From assembly GCA_900557365.1 (NCBI GenBank), contig UPXR01000006.1, forward strand, positions 1 to 52,006: a stretch of 52,006 nucleotides of DNA. Direction: 5' to 3'. This document shows, in pieces, positions 15,128-23,846 of the stretch (position 1 is its first letter; every line of letters begins with the position of its first letter). Origin of the DNA: an uncultured Dialister sp. GTDB lineage: Bacteria; Bacillota_C; Negativicutes; Veillonellales; Dialisteraceae. A model generated the notes under the pieces. That model searched no databases, had not been told where the DNA came from, and worked only from the letters and a program-made list of their open reading frames with translations. The position numbers and the translations under genes are program-made.

Positions 15128-16171
15128 TTACAGCAGCTCCAGCAGCCGGTCGATGTCCTCTTCCCGGGTGCTCCAGCTTACGGCAAAGCGGACAACGGTA
15201 TGCGTCTCATCCGGCTTTTCCCATTTCTCACATACGACTTTTGCGGAAATCTTTTCGTAGGCTTCATCGCTCAGCACAACGAACTGCTGGTTCGTGGGCG
15301 AATCAATGTACAGCTGCAGCCCCTTATCCAGGAATCCCTTTTTCATCCGAAAAGCCATATCCACCGCACGGCGGCTGATTTTCAGATACAGATCGTCCGT
15401 GAACAGCGCATCGAACTGGGCAGCACAGGCAAAGCCCTTTGCGAGAAGCGCCCCCTTGTTCTTTGCATGGGTATGGAAGAAGAAAGGCAGTCCCTTGGGA
15501 AATACGATGGCTTCCCCGAAAAGAGCTCCTACCTTGGTCCCGCCGATATAGAAAACATCGCAGAGCTTCGGCAGGTCCTTCAGCGTCAGATCGCATGCCG
15601 GACTTGCCAGGGCATATCCCAGCCGGGCTCCGTCGATGAAGAGCGGCAGCTTATATTCCCGGCATACGCCGTAAATATCGGTCAGCTCCTGCTTCGTGTA
15701 CAGCGAGCCGAATTCGGTGGGGAAAGACAGGTACACCATGCCGGGCTGTACAAAGTGGTCCCAGCTGCCGTCCCGGAAGAAATTCTCCAGATACTGTTTC
15801 AGTCCCGCTGCGGTGACCTTATCCCCCTCCTCCGGAAGGAGAAGCACCTTGTGGCCCGTAGCTTCGACAGCGCCTGCTTCATGGCAGCCGATATGGCCGG
15901 TCCGGGCGCATACTGCGCCCATATAGTCCGCCTTCAGCAGCCAGGAAATACAGATCATATTCGCCTGGGTGCCGCCGGCGCAGTAATATACGCCGCCTTC
16001 CGGAATTCCGCAGGCCTCCAGGATCTTCTTCGAGGCCAGAGCGGTCTCCTCATCCGTGCCGTATCCCGGCCGGGGCGTCAGGTTGATTTCTCCCAGCTTT
16101 TCCAGCACCTTCGGATGACAGATACAGTTGTAATCATTCGCAAAAAATAATTTTTCCAAAATATTCCTCAT
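15128..16171 (-). CDS. L-threonine aldolase family enzyme
   Basis: A 347-residue PLP enzyme of the beta-eliminating lyase/threonine aldolase family, which cleaves L-threonine or allo-threonine to glycine and acetaldehyde. GYGTDEETALASKKI near the N-terminus, GGTQANMICISWLL (about 65-78), FIDGARLGYAL (about 177) and the Schiff-base lysine in GGTKVGALFGEA (about 209) are all in place. Length is normal and it probably works as a homotetramer in the cytoplasm. Its ATG overlaps the stop of the upstream nitroreductase by one base (TGATG) and it has no strong ribosome-binding site of its own, so it depends on translational coupling. Confidence 0.9.
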   Translation of the reverse strand: MRNILEKLFFANDYNCICHPKVLEKLGEINLTPRPGYGTDEETALASKKILEACGIPEGGVYYCAGGTQANMICISWLLKADYMGAVCARTGHIGCHEAGAVEATGHKVLLLPEEGDKVTAAGLKQYLENFFRDGSWDHFVQPGMVYLSFPTEFGSLYTKQELTDIYGVCREYKLPLFIDGARLGYALASPACDLTLKDLPKLCDVFYIGGTKVGALFGEAIVFPKGLPFFFHTHAKNKGALLAKGFACAAQFDALFTDDLYLKISRRAVDMAFRMKKGFLDKGLQLYIDSPTNQQFVVLSDEAYEKISAKVVCEKWEKPDETHTVVRFAVSWSTREEDIDRLLELL

Positions 16172-16698
16172 CAGTCTGCAAAAAATACACGGTTCGGTTT
16201 GATTTCATGAGCCTTCGGCTTCGGTCCTTCCGGATATCCCAGCGCAAGATGGCCCACGCCGATATATTCGCCTTCCACACCGATGGATTTCAGCCATTCC
16301 TTCCATTCCGGCCGTTCAAAGGTTTCCCTGCACCGGTGAATCCAGCAGGAGCCCAGTCCCTGAGACGATGCGGCAAGCATCATATTTCCCAGACAAAGAC
16401 TGCCGTCGCACACAGCAGGTCCCACATCGGCTTTTGCCAGGACAATGAGCACAACCGGTGCGCCGTAAAACGGATCGTAATCGGGCTTCCATCCGCCGAT
16501 TTCGCTGTTCACCTGCGCCAGCTTCTTCCGGATTTCCGGATTCGTCACCGCGATGATAATCGGGGACTGCCGCCCCATGGAGCTGGCCGCCGCCAGTCCT
16601 GCCTGTATAATGGAATCCAGCAGCTCCTTGCTGACCGGATCTTTCTTATATTCCCGGATGCTTCTTCTGTTCAGAATTTCATACATGACCTGGTTCAT
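16171..16698 (-). CDS. Nitroreductase-family flavoprotein (second copy)
   Basis: A 175-residue FMN oxidoreductase. MYEILNRRSIREYKKDPVSKELLDSII is the standard N-terminus; AAASSMGRQSPIIIAV and GSCWIHRCRETFERPEW follow. GEYIGVGHLALGYPEG closes the fold. It is only distantly similar to the nitroreductase at 6903. The start is fixed by AAAGGAGG; upstream in-frame codons run into the IMP dehydrogenase terminator region and look non-coding. It forms a two-gene unit with threonine aldolase. A possible shared redox or amino-acid role cannot be shown from sequence. Confidence 0.88.
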   Translation of the reverse strand: MNQVMYEILNRRSIREYKKDPVSKELLDSIIQAGLAAASSMGRQSPIIIAVTNPEIRKKLAQVNSEIGGWKPDYDPFYGAPVVLIVLAKADVGPAVCDGSLCLGNMMLAASSQGLGSCWIHRCRETFERPEWKEWLKSIGVEGEYIGVGHLALGYPEGPKPKAHEIKPNRVFFAD

Positions 16699-16849
16699 GG
16701 AATAACCTCCTTTATGCATTAAAGTTATCAGATATTGACCTGATCTTATAGTATCACGAATTTCCCGGCTCTGTAAGCCTTCCCCCGGCCGGAATCCGGA
16801 AAACTGCGGAAATTCCCGATAAGCCCTGCCTGCCGGGGAAAAGAAAAAA

Positions 16850-16872
16850 GGAAACCTCCGGAGAGATTTCCT
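16850..16872 (-). terminator. Terminator of guaB
   Basis: Minus-strand AGGAAATCTCTCCGGAGGTTTCCT forms a hairpin (AGGAAA/TTTCCT plus an inner CTCCGGAG) followed by TTTTTC. Confidence 0.7.
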
Positions 16873-16886
16873 GATTTCCCGACGGA

Positions 16887-18389
16887 TTATCTGTCGGAGC
16901 CGTCTTTTTCCTTGCGGATAACGTCGTGTGCGCCGCCTTCCACGATGGAGGTAGCGGATACGAGAGTCAGCTTTGCTTTCTTCTGCAGTTCCGGAATGGT
17001 TACGGCGCCGCAGTTGCACATGGTGGCTTTGATCTTTGCGCAGGTCTTGTCCACATTTTCCTTCAGCGGACCTGCATAAGGAACATAGGAGTCTACGCCT
17101 TCCTCGAACTGGAGCTTCTTTTCGCCGCCCAGATCATAGCGGGCCCAGTTGCGGGCACGGTTGGAACCTTCGCCCCAGTATTCCTTTACGACGGTGCCGT
17201 TGACGGTTCTCTTCTGTGTCGGGGATTCGTCGAAACGGGCGAAGTAACGTCCGAGCATTACGAAATCTGCACCCATAGCCAGAGCGAGGGTAATGTGGTG
17301 GTCATAAACGATGCCGCCGTCGGAGCATACCGGTACATAGATGCCGGTTCTTTCATAGTATTCATCTCTTGCCTGGCAGACTTCGATCAGAGCGGTTGCC
17401 TGGCCGCGGCCGATACCCTTTGTTTCACGGGTGATGCAGATGGAGCCGCCGCCGATGCCGACCTTGACGAAATCAGCGCCTGCTTCTGCCAGGAACAGGA
17501 AGCCTTCTCTGTCAACGACATTGCCTGCGCCGACCTTGGCTTCCGGATAATGGCTGTGAATCCAGTTCAGCGTGATCTTCTGCCATTCGGAGAAACCTTC
17601 GGAGGAGTCGATGCAGAGAACATCTGCGCCTGCTGCGAGAAGGACCGGAACACGTTCTTCATAGTCGCGGGAGTTGATGCCTGCGCCGACGATGAAGCGC
17701 TTCTGTGCGTCCAGCAGTTCGTTCGGGTTTTCCTGATGGGAATCATAGTCCTTGCGGAATACGAAGCCGTAGAGGCGGCCGTCCTCATACAGAACCGGCA
17801 GGGAATTGATCTTGTTGTCCCAGATGATGTCGTTGGCTTCGGAAAGGGTAATGCCGAACTTGGCGGTAACGAGCTTGTCCAGAGGCGTCATGAATTCCTT
17901 GACCTTCTGGGAAGTTTCCATGCGGCTGATTCGATAGTCACGGCTGGAAACAATGCCGACCAGCTTGCCGTTTGCCGTGCCGTCTTCCGTAATGGCTACG
18001 GTGGAATGGCCGGTCTTCTTCTTCAGAGCCAGCACATCAGCCAGTGTATTTTCAGGAGAAAGGTTGGAATCGCTCGGTACAAAGCCTGCTTTCTTTGCTT
18101 TGACCTTGGCAACCATAGCGGCTTCATCCTCCGGTGTCTGAGATCCGTAGATGAAAGAAACACCGCCGTTGCGGGCCAGCTCTTCAGCCAGTCTTTCCCC
18201 GGAAACAGCCTGCATGATGGCGGAAACCATAGGAATGTTCAGTGTAATGGACGGTTTTTCTCCCTTTTTGTAACGTACCAGCGGGGTCTTCAGAGAAACA
18301 TTTGCAGGAATGCAATTCGTGCCGGAATAGCCCGGAATCAAAAGATATTCATTGAAGGTATGCGCCGGTTCATTAATATAGGTTGCCAT
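16887..18389 (-). CDS. guaB: IMP dehydrogenase
   Basis: A 500-residue enzyme oxidising IMP to XMP with NAD+, the committed step of GMP synthesis. The catalytic Cys318 lies in [12 protein letters not shown]. Asp261 (CIDSSEG) and [28 protein letters not shown] follow the usual barrel order. Two CBS domains occupy about 105-220 ([28 protein letters not shown]). The flap region has [19 protein letters not shown], a longer form than that of classical 485-residue bacterial IMPDH and typical of the roughly 500-residue group. AGGAGGAAAT precedes the ATG. It is monocistronic. Confidence 0.92.
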   Translation of the reverse strand: MATYINEPAHTFNEYLLIPGYSGTNCIPANVSLKTPLVRYKKGEKPSITLNIPMVSAIMQAVSGERLAEELARNGGVSFIYGSQTPEDEAAMVAKVKAKKAGFVPSDSNLSPENTLADVLALKKKTGHSTVAITEDGTANGKLVGIVSSRDYRISRMETSQKVKEFMTPLDKLVTAKFGITLSEANDIIWDNKINSLPVLYEDGRLYGFVFRKDYDSHQENPNELLDAQKRFIVGAGINSRDYEERVPVLLAAGADVLCIDSSEGFSEWQKITLNWIHSHYPEAKVGAGNVVDREGFLFLAEAGADFVKVGIGGGSICITRETKGIGRGQATALIEVCQARDEYYERTGIYVPVCSDGGIVYDHHITLALAMGADFVMLGRYFARFDESPTQKRTVNGTVVKEYWGEGSNRARNWARYDLGGEKKLQFEEGVDSYVPYAGPLKENVDKTCAKIKATMCNCGAVTIPELQKKAKLTLVSATSIVEGGAHDVIRKEKDGSDR

Positions 18390-18663
18390 TATTTCCTCCT
18401 CGTAAAAAATACCGGAAAATCTTGAAAAACTTACGCTTTTCGGGATCGCTCCGCAGAAAAGATAAAAAGATATTCTTATTATTATAGCGGAAATCCCGGC
18501 GGATATAAAGAGCCAGACAGAAAAAATCCGGAGATATTCGGACAGAAAAAGAATGCTTCCCGGAAGGATTTCCCTGTCTGTTCTTATTTTATCATTTTCC
18601 CGGATTTTCTGCGGAAAAATCCGCCGTTTCCGCCGAAAGCGTTCTTTTATTTCCAGACAAAAA
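18390..18663. other. Intergenic region upstream of guaB
   Basis: About 270 bp before the mdcA terminator. It holds a TATAAT -10 for guaB on the minus strand (18481-18486), with only a weak -35 (TTTATA) 17 bp upstream. No purine-riboswitch core is recognisable and no gene is seen. Confidence 0.45.
18481..18486 (-). promoter_or_regulatory. -10 element of guaB
   Basis: Perfect minus-strand TATAAT about 92 bp upstream of guaB, leaving an 80-nt untranslated leader. Confidence 0.5.
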
Positions 18664-18690
18664 CGGAGACCGCCTCAAAGGCAGCCTCCG
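18664..18690 (-). terminator. Terminator of the madL-madM-mdcA operon
   Basis: Minus-strand CGGAGGCTGCC-TTTGA-GGCGGTCTCCG followed by TTTTTG. It closes the malonate operon before guaB. Confidence 0.8.
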
Positions 18691-18728
18691 CTGTAATGCT
18701 CTTATAAGGATAACCGCTGTTCAGCCCA

Positions 18729-20402
18729 TTACCAGTTTCTGAACTTTGCCGGCGGATCATAGAGGCCGCCGGACCAGTCTACAAGGTCCTTCATGTTCTT
18801 GGCAGCGAGGAGATCACGGGTAGCTGCAGCCGGGTTGATTCCCAGATCTTCCGGCAGCTTTACGATGCCTTCTTTTCTGAGCTTCTTCGTGATTTCCGGA
18901 TCTTCCGTTTCACCGACGGCAGTCTTGCCGGCGATCGCACGGATTGCGTTCATTCTTTCTTCCATGTTGTGGCACTTATGGAGATATGCAATGCCGACTT
19001 CGGAAACGATATGGGTCAGATCGTCGGAGTAGATCATGATCGGTTCCAGATCGAGGTTTGCATTCTTCTTCAGAGCGACTGCATCCAGCTGATCCACGAA
19101 TCCCGGGAATCCCTTTGCGGAAACGGTGGTGATCATCTGAACAACCAGCTTCTTGCCGCGGTTGGATTCGCCCATGAGTTCGTAGCGGTTTGCCACTTCT
19201 TCACCGCACTTCTTCCATGCGGGGGTTACATGGCGGCGGCCCTTTGCGTCGCAGCCCATGTTCGGTGCGCCGCCGAAGCCTGCTACATTGTTCTTTGTAG
19301 CGGTGGAGCTGTTGCCGAATTTATCAATCTGCATGGTGGAGCCGATGAACATATCTGCTGCATAGTGTCCTGCTGCCTGGCAGAATGCACGGTTGGAGCG
19401 CATGGTGCCGTCCGGTCCGATTGCAAAGATATCAGAGCGGGCTTTGATGTATTCTTCCATGCCGACTTCGGAGCCGAAGGAATATACCTGCTGTACCCAG
19501 CCGGTTTCGATAGCCGGAATCAGGGTCGGATGCGGATTCAGTACCCAGTGGGTGCAGATCTTGCCGCGGAGTCCCAGATCTTCGCCGAAGGTCGGGAGAA
19601 TCAGTTCTACTGCAGCGGTATCGAAGCCTACGCCGTGGTTCAGGACCTTGACGCCGTATTCGGAGTAAATACCCTTGATGGCCATCATAGCCTTCATGAT
19701 GCGGTCTTCCGTTACCTTTGCGGGGTCACGGGTGAAGAGCGGGTTCAGCATGTACGGAGTCGGGCTTTCGATGACGAAGTCAACCCAGTCGGAAGGAATA
19801 TCCACTCTGGGGAGCTTGTCCACGACCTTGTTGACCTGGAAAATGACGATGCCCTGGTTGAACTTGGTTGCTTCTACAATGGCCGGAGTATCTTCTGTGG
19901 AGAAGCCGGTGTAGATGTTGCCGTCCTTATCGGCTGCATCGGCGGTCACCAGGGAAACTCTCGGAATCAGGTCGATGAAGTAGCGGGAATACATTTCCAG
20001 ATAGGTATGAATGGCGCCCAGCTTGATGCCGCCGTTCTGTACCATCTGAGCCAGACGCTTGCCCTGGCTTCCTGCATAGGCAAAATCCAGTTCCGTTGCA
20101 ATGCCCTTGTCAAATACATCCAGATGTTCCGGAATGGACAGGGTGGACTGAATCATGTGAAGGTCATGAACCTTTGCGGGATCCACTTCGCAGAGCTTCT
20201 TTGCGAGGAAGTCTGCCTGCTTCTGGTTATCCCCTTCAATGTTGACCATATCGCCCGGACGGAGAACCGCTTCCAGAAGCTTTACGGTGTTGTCTGCATC
20301 GACAATCTTGCCGGTGGCATAGGCACTTGCTTCTTTGATTCTTGCAGCGGTGTCGTCTCCTCTTGTATGCCAGTTTTTGCTGCTCGGTTTAATTTCCAAC
20401 AT
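18729..20402 (-). CDS. mdcA: Malonate decarboxylase alpha subunit (acetyl-S-ACP:malonate ACP transferase)
   Basis: A 557-residue CoA-transferase-family enzyme. It swaps malonate for acetate on the decarboxylase acyl carrier protein, activating malonate. Diagnostic MdcA/MadA segments run through the whole chain: GDNQKQADFLAKKL, VDPAKVHDLHMIQS, GAIHTYLEMYSRYFIDL, NTEDTP-like FSTEDTPAIVEATKF, LPRVDIPSDWVDFV, FGGAPNMGCDAKGRRH. Length is normal. AGGAGGAAAG precedes the ATG. It follows madL and madM on the same strand after a 94-bp gap containing a stable hairpin. The other subunits (ACP, carboxyltransferase, biotin protein, ACP-prosthetic-group enzymes) are not in the window, so they must be elsewhere or the pathway differs. 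Confidence 0.93.
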   Translation of the reverse strand: MLEIKPSSKNWHTRGDDTAARIKEASAYATGKIVDADNTVKLLEAVLRPGDMVNIEGDNQKQADFLAKKLCEVDPAKVHDLHMIQSTLSIPEHLDVFDKGIATELDFAYAGSQGKRLAQMVQNGGIKLGAIHTYLEMYSRYFIDLIPRVSLVTADAADKDGNIYTGFSTEDTPAIVEATKFNQGIVIFQVNKVVDKLPRVDIPSDWVDFVIESPTPYMLNPLFTRDPAKVTEDRIMKAMMAIKGIYSEYGVKVLNHGVGFDTAAVELILPTFGEDLGLRGKICTHWVLNPHPTLIPAIETGWVQQVYSFGSEVGMEEYIKARSDIFAIGPDGTMRSNRAFCQAAGHYAADMFIGSTMQIDKFGNSSTATKNNVAGFGGAPNMGCDAKGRRHVTPAWKKCGEEVANRYELMGESNRGKKLVVQMITTVSAKGFPGFVDQLDAVALKKNANLDLEPIMIYSDDLTHIVSEVGIAYLHKCHNMEERMNAIRAIAGKTAVGETEDPEITKKLRKEGIVKLPEDLGINPAAATRDLLAAKNMKDLVDWSGGLYDPPAKFRNW

Positions 20403-20443
20403 AATCTTTCCTCCTCATGAATGAATATAAGTAGTCTCAGTCA

Positions 20444-20478
20444 AATTTCCGGGGTGAAGCCAGTCCTCCCCGGAAATT
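20444..20478 (-). repeat. Intercistronic hairpin between madM and mdcA
   Basis: AATTTCCGGGG and CCCCGGAAATT form an 11-bp perfect inverted repeat around a 13-nt loop, without a T-run. It probably stabilises or processes the mRNA rather than ending it. Confidence 0.7.
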
Positions 20479-20496
20479 CGTGAATGTTTCTGTTTA

Positions 20497-21261
20497 TCAG
20501 AAAATAGCTGCCGTAATGAAGTAGAAAACAGAGGGGAACAGGAGGCAGCCCAGTCCGGTGAAGAAGGTTGCGGTCATCGCTGCATACGGAACCAGTTTCG
20601 GGTTTACTGCAGCCATGCCGGCAGCCGTGCCGGAGGTTGTTCCCATAATGCCGCCGAATGCCATGGCAGACTGCGGATTGTTGATATGGAAGGGTTTTGC
20701 CACGAAAGGAGTCACAACCATGACGAGAACAGACTTTACAACGCCTGCTGCAATGGAAATGGCAATGACTTCGGAAGAAGCGCCCAGAGCCGCTCCGGTA
20801 ACCGGTCCTACTACGAAGGTAGCAATGCCGCCGCCGATGGTAACCAGATCAATGGCGCTGGTATATCCCAGAGGATACGCTACGACAATGCCTGCAACCA
20901 GGCAGATGAATTCCCCGATCAGCAGGGAAGCAACGCCTCTCCAGCCGATTTTCTTGATTTCTCTCAGATCTGCGCCGAAAGCGGTGGAAACGATGGCGAA
21001 GTCTCTGAACATAGCGCCCCCTACGAGACCCATGCCGGAGAAGAGAGCCACATCGGCAATCCCTTTCTTGCCGCCGGTCATGACACCGCCGATATAAGCG
21101 AGAACCAAACCCATGAAGATAGCCACAGCACTGCCGTGGATGCGGCCCTTGGTCAGGCCTGCAATCTTATAGGAAATGAACATGATAATGCCCAAAGCCA
21201 TGAAGGAGAAAATCATGCCGTTTCCCTGAAACAATTTTGTAAGCATTCCCAGAAAATCCAT
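20497..21261 (-). CDS. madM: Malonate transporter subunit MadM
   Basis: A 254-residue integral membrane protein, the large subunit of the MadLM malonate carrier first described in Malonomonas rubra, where transport is Na+-coupled. About eight to nine hydrophobic helices are seen. GLTKGRIHGSAVAIFMGLVLAY, GGVMTGGKKGIADVALFSGMGLVGGAMFRDF and GGIMGTTSGTAAGMAAVNPKLVPY fit the family. GGAGG precedes the ATG, 20 bp after madL. The encoded pair sits directly upstream of mdcA, which supports malonate as substrate. Confidence 0.9.
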   Translation of the reverse strand: MDFLGMLTKLFQGNGMIFSFMALGIIMFISYKIAGLTKGRIHGSAVAIFMGLVLAYIGGVMTGGKKGIADVALFSGMGLVGGAMFRDFAIVSTAFGADLREIKKIGWRGVASLLIGEFICLVAGIVVAYPLGYTSAIDLVTIGGGIATFVVGPVTGAALGASSEVIAISIAAGVVKSVLVMVVTPFVAKPFHINNPQSAMAFGGIMGTTSGTAAGMAAVNPKLVPYAAMTATFFTGLGCLLFPSVFYFITAAIF

Positions 21262-21281
21262 TCTATTGTACCTCCCTTATC

Positions 21282-21677
21282 TCAGCCCTTATGACTTTCG
21301 TCTGCAAGACCCTTTGCTTCTTCCGTTTCCGGCTTCTTGGACAGAACCGGAATGAGAAGGAAGCCGATGGCAACTGCCAGAGCACCGCCGAGAATGGCAA
21401 CTACACCGCCGGAAAGCGCTGCAGCTACATTCTGAATGGAGCTCATTGCCACAACGATCGGAATGTACATGGCAGACCAGAAGCCGATCCCCTGTTCCTC
21501 CGGCGCCTTCATGTATCCTTTCTGCTGCGCCCAGGAGGCAATGATGATCAGGAGAAGCATAGCAAAGCCTACGCCGCCGATATTTGCCTTGACCCCCAGC
21601 AAAGCACCCAGCACATCACCGATGTACTGCCCTACCAGGAAGCATCCTGCCAGAAGTGCCACACCGTAAATAATCAT
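21282..21677 (-). CDS. madL: Malonate transporter subunit MadL
   Basis: A 131-residue membrane protein with four hydrophobic helices, the small subunit of the MadLM carrier. MIIYGVALLAGCFLVGQYIGDVLGALLGV and the helix around SAMYIPIVVAMSSIQNVAAALSGG match MadL. The C-terminal 20 residues are charged and cytoplasmic. GAAAGGAAGG precedes the ATG. First gene of the madL-madM-mdcA operon, divergent from the LytS/LytTR genes across a 400-bp regulatory region. Confidence 0.9.
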   Translation of the reverse strand: MIIYGVALLAGCFLVGQYIGDVLGALLGVKANIGGVGFAMLLLIIIASWAQQKGYMKAPEEQGIGFWSAMYIPIVVAMSSIQNVAAALSGGVVAILGGALAVAIGFLLIPVLSKKPETEEAKGLADESHKG

Positions 21678-21791
21678 TTTTTATCCTTCCTTTCTGAAAA
21701 AAACATAATTTGTATGCCAGCCCTCCGCCGGGCCTGAAACTGTGTCATCGGATTCCCGATATTTCTTGCCTGTAAATGAGTTCATTTTGCT

Positions 21792-21797
21792 ATAATA
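21792..21797 (-). promoter_or_regulatory. Possible -10 of the mad operon
   Basis: Minus-strand TATTAT about 115 bp upstream of madL, with no good -35 at the usual spacing. That would fit an activator-dependent promoter, with candidate LytTR boxes from 21838 upward. Confidence 0.35.
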
Positions 21798-21837
21798 AAA
21801 AGGATAACAGGGAACATCTATCAGGAAACCACATAAG

Positions 21838-21862
21838 TCTTATCCGTTTATTGGATATCTTA
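21838..21862 (+). promoter_or_regulatory. Degenerate LytTR-type half-site pair
   Basis: GTCTTAT and ATCTTAG cores (TCTTA at 21838-21842 and 21858-21862) lie 20 bp apart in the orientation opposite to the stronger pair at 21911. Proposed only because of that similarity. Confidence 0.3.
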
Positions 21863-21879
21863 GTCACACACAGTATATA
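21851..21879 (+). promoter_or_regulatory. Promoter of the LytS/LytTR genes
   Basis: TTGGAT (21851-21856), a 17-bp spacer and TATATA (21874-21879), giving a leader of about 195 nt before the sensor gene. Confidence 0.5.
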
Positions 21880-21910
21880 AGAAGGAATGAAAATATTGTG
21901 TAAAATTTCT

Positions 21911-21941
21911 GTAAGATGCACTTCATTCGCGGTAAGATACA
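21911..21941 (-). promoter_or_regulatory. LytTR-type direct repeat
   Basis: GTAAGATGCA (21911-21920) and GTAAGATACA (21932-21941) differ at one base and are exactly 21 bp apart. That is the period of LytTR-domain binding sites such as those of AgrA. The adjacent gene pair encodes a LytTR regulator. Confidence 0.5.
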
Positions 21942-21975
21942 TTCCGTTTCTGTTCCCCTTATTTTTTCTGCCGTT

Positions 21976-22060
21976 GGGTGATTTTCCCATAAAAACGAAT
22001 CAATCACCCGGCCGCTGAAAGCAGGCCTGTGTCCTGCAGAACGGCCGGAAATTCTTTTTT
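21976..22060 (+). promoter_or_regulatory. Leader with two overlapping stem-loops and a T-run
   Basis: Stem-loop 1: GGGTGATT (21976-21983) with AATCACCC (22002-22009). Stem-loop 2: CCGGCCG (22008-22014) with CGGCCGG (22042-22048), enclosing GCAGG/CCTGC and followed by TTTTTT (22055-22060). The two stems share two bases, and stem-loop 2 looks like an intrinsic terminator only 20 nt before the sensor start codon. Attenuation is inferred. Confidence 0.5.
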
Positions 22061-22081
22061 CTCCCTTTCATGGAGGCTTTC

Positions 22082-23773
22082 ATGCTTTTCACCACATCCT
22101 CATGGATGCTCGGCATCCAGCATGTATGGTTCGGGATCTCCATTTTCCTGATCATCCTGCTCCTCATTACCCGGACGAATTTCTTTCGTCAGGCCGTCAC
22201 GAACAAGTACTTCTCGCCGAAGCATCTGGCCATGCTCACCGCCCTCTTCACCTCCCTGTCCCTCTGCGGGACCTACTGGAATGTGGAAGCCGGCGGAGGG
22301 ATCATCAATTTCCGTGCCGTGGGCATCATGATGGCCGGCTTCATCGGAGGGCCGGTGGTCGGCACCGTTACGGGCATCATCGTCGGCCTTCACAGAGCCT
22401 TTTTCATCCACACCGATGCGTCCTTCATCCACGGAGGTCTTTCCATCATCCAGGGCATTGCTGCCGGATTCATGGCAAACCGTCTGAAAAACCATCACCA
22501 CCAGCTCTGGTTCTGGACCCTGCTGGCCGCGGGCATCCTGGAAATCGCCTTCTGGCTTTTCTTTGCCCTTCTCACCTGGCCGGAGACAAGCAGCCATCCG
22601 GAGGACTTCTTCACCCTCTCCCTGCCTATTATCGTGACCAATACGATTGCCGTCTCTCTTTTCTACATGATCATCGAATTTTTCATCCGCCAGAGAGACT
22701 CCGAGAAGACCCAGACCACCAAAATCACCTTTAATGCCATTACCACTCTTTTCTCCACCCTGCATGACGGATTCCAGGAAAAAAGCCTTGCCAAAGTGGC
22801 TGATATCATTACCACCTCCCTTCCGGACCTGATCTGGACATCGATTCTCTACAATGACAAAATCTACACCCGGACCAACTACAAGAATGACGCCGACAAG
22901 AACCAGGGCGCTGCGGAAATCGCCATTCTGAACCTGCAGAAGTCTCTTCCTGCAATGACCCATCTTTACACCCTGCCGGTCCTTTACAACCATGAAACCG
23001 TAGGCTACATCATCGCCTCCAAAAGCAAGGGCGATACCTTCTCCCGCATGGGGACGGAGTTCCTCCACGGGATCTGCCATATCGTGGAAGCCATCTACGA
23101 ATATGACAAAATGAAGGAAGAGGAAAATCTTCTTGCTGAAGCGGAAATCCGTGCTCTGCAGGCCCAGATCAATCCCCACTTCCTGTACAACACACTGAAT
23201 ACCATTTCCTACTATGTCCGGAGCGATCAGGAAACAGCGCGGAAGCTCATTCAGTATCTGTCCGATTATTTCCGGCACAGCCTGAATAACCCGTCGAAAT
23301 TCATTCCTCTCTCCGATGAGCTTCACGTCATCGACTGCTACGTCGAGCTGGAACGGGCCCGCTTCGGCGACCGCCTGCAGATTACCTACGATCTGCCGAA
23401 GGATAAGCTCTCCGCCATCTTCGTTCCGCCCCTCCTGCTGCAGCCGCTCGTGGAAAACGCAGTCATCCACGGCATCTTCAAGCGTTCCGAGGGAGGCAGA
23501 ATCAAAGTCGGTCTCATCGAGCACAAAGATTTCTACAAGATTTACGTTCTGGACACCGGGGTCGGCATTCCCAGAGAAAAACGAAAGACGCTTCTCCGGG
23601 GCCACAAGCAGCGGGATCACATCGGACTCATCAATGTCCATCAGCGTCTGCTTTCCCTCTTCGGCTCCCGAAGCGGGCTCCACATCGTAAGCAAGCCCGA
23701 TAAGGGCACCCTGGTTTTCACCAATATTCCGAAAATCGAGAAGAAGGACGAAGAGCTTTCCGTCCCCACCTGA
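22082..23773 (+). CDS. LytS-type sensor histidine kinase (5TMR-LYT)
   Basis: A 563-residue membrane kinase. Residues about 1-200 hold six hydrophobic helices with the 5TMR-LYT pattern (ITRTNFFRQAV, NFRAVGIMMAGFIGGPVVGTVTG, HGGLSIIQGIAAGFMANRL). A GAF-like segment (about 225-340) follows. The His_kinase domain has QINPHFLYNTLN with His366 as phosphoacceptor, then the ATPase boxes PLLLQPLVENAVIHG and DTGVGIP. Such kinases sense cell-wall, pyruvate or other carboxylate signals. Its position divergent from madL and upstream of a decarboxylase gene suggests malonate or a related acid (inference). The start at 22082 has GGAGG six bases upstream; the ATG at 22070 has none. Confidence 0.88.
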   Translation: MLFTTSSWMLGIQHVWFGISIFLIILLLITRTNFFRQAVTNKYFSPKHLAMLTALFTSLSLCGTYWNVEAGGGIINFRAVGIMMAGFIGGPVVGTVTGIIVGLHRAFFIHTDASFIHGGLSIIQGIAAGFMANRLKNHHHQLWFWTLLAAGILEIAFWLFFALLTWPETSSHPEDFFTLSLPIIVTNTIAVSLFYMIIEFFIRQRDSEKTQTTKITFNAITTLFSTLHDGFQEKSLAKVADIITTSLPDLIWTSILYNDKIYTRTNYKNDADKNQGAAEIAILNLQKSLPAMTHLYTLPVLYNHETVGYIIASKSKGDTFSRMGTEFLHGICHIVEAIYEYDKMKEEENLLAEAEIRALQAQINPHFLYNTLNTISYYVRSDQETARKLIQYLSDYFRHSLNNPSKFIPLSDELHVIDCYVELERARFGDRLQITYDLPKDKLSAIFVPPLLLQPLVENAVIHGIFKRSEGGRIKVGLIEHKDFYKIYVLDTGVGIPREKRKTLLRGHKQRDHIGLINVHQRLLSLFGSRSGLHIVSKPDKGTLVFTNIPKIEKKDEELSVPT

Positions 23774-23846
23774 GCACCCCTGCGGGGATGCTTTCCGTTC
23801 CGCCGGTGCTGCGCAGGCCCGCCGGAGATTTCCAAAGGAGGTTTCT

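Noticed and set aside
21790..21990. 66-codon open frame on the minus strand upstream of madL
   Set aside because: No ribosome-binding site, and it overlaps promoters, LytTR-like repeats and leader hairpins; no resemblance to known proteins.
23773..23800. Hairpin GCACCCC-TGC-GGGGATGC between LytS and LytTR genes
   Set aside because: Stem is short and lacks a T-run, so not called a terminator; the two genes are likely co-transcribed.
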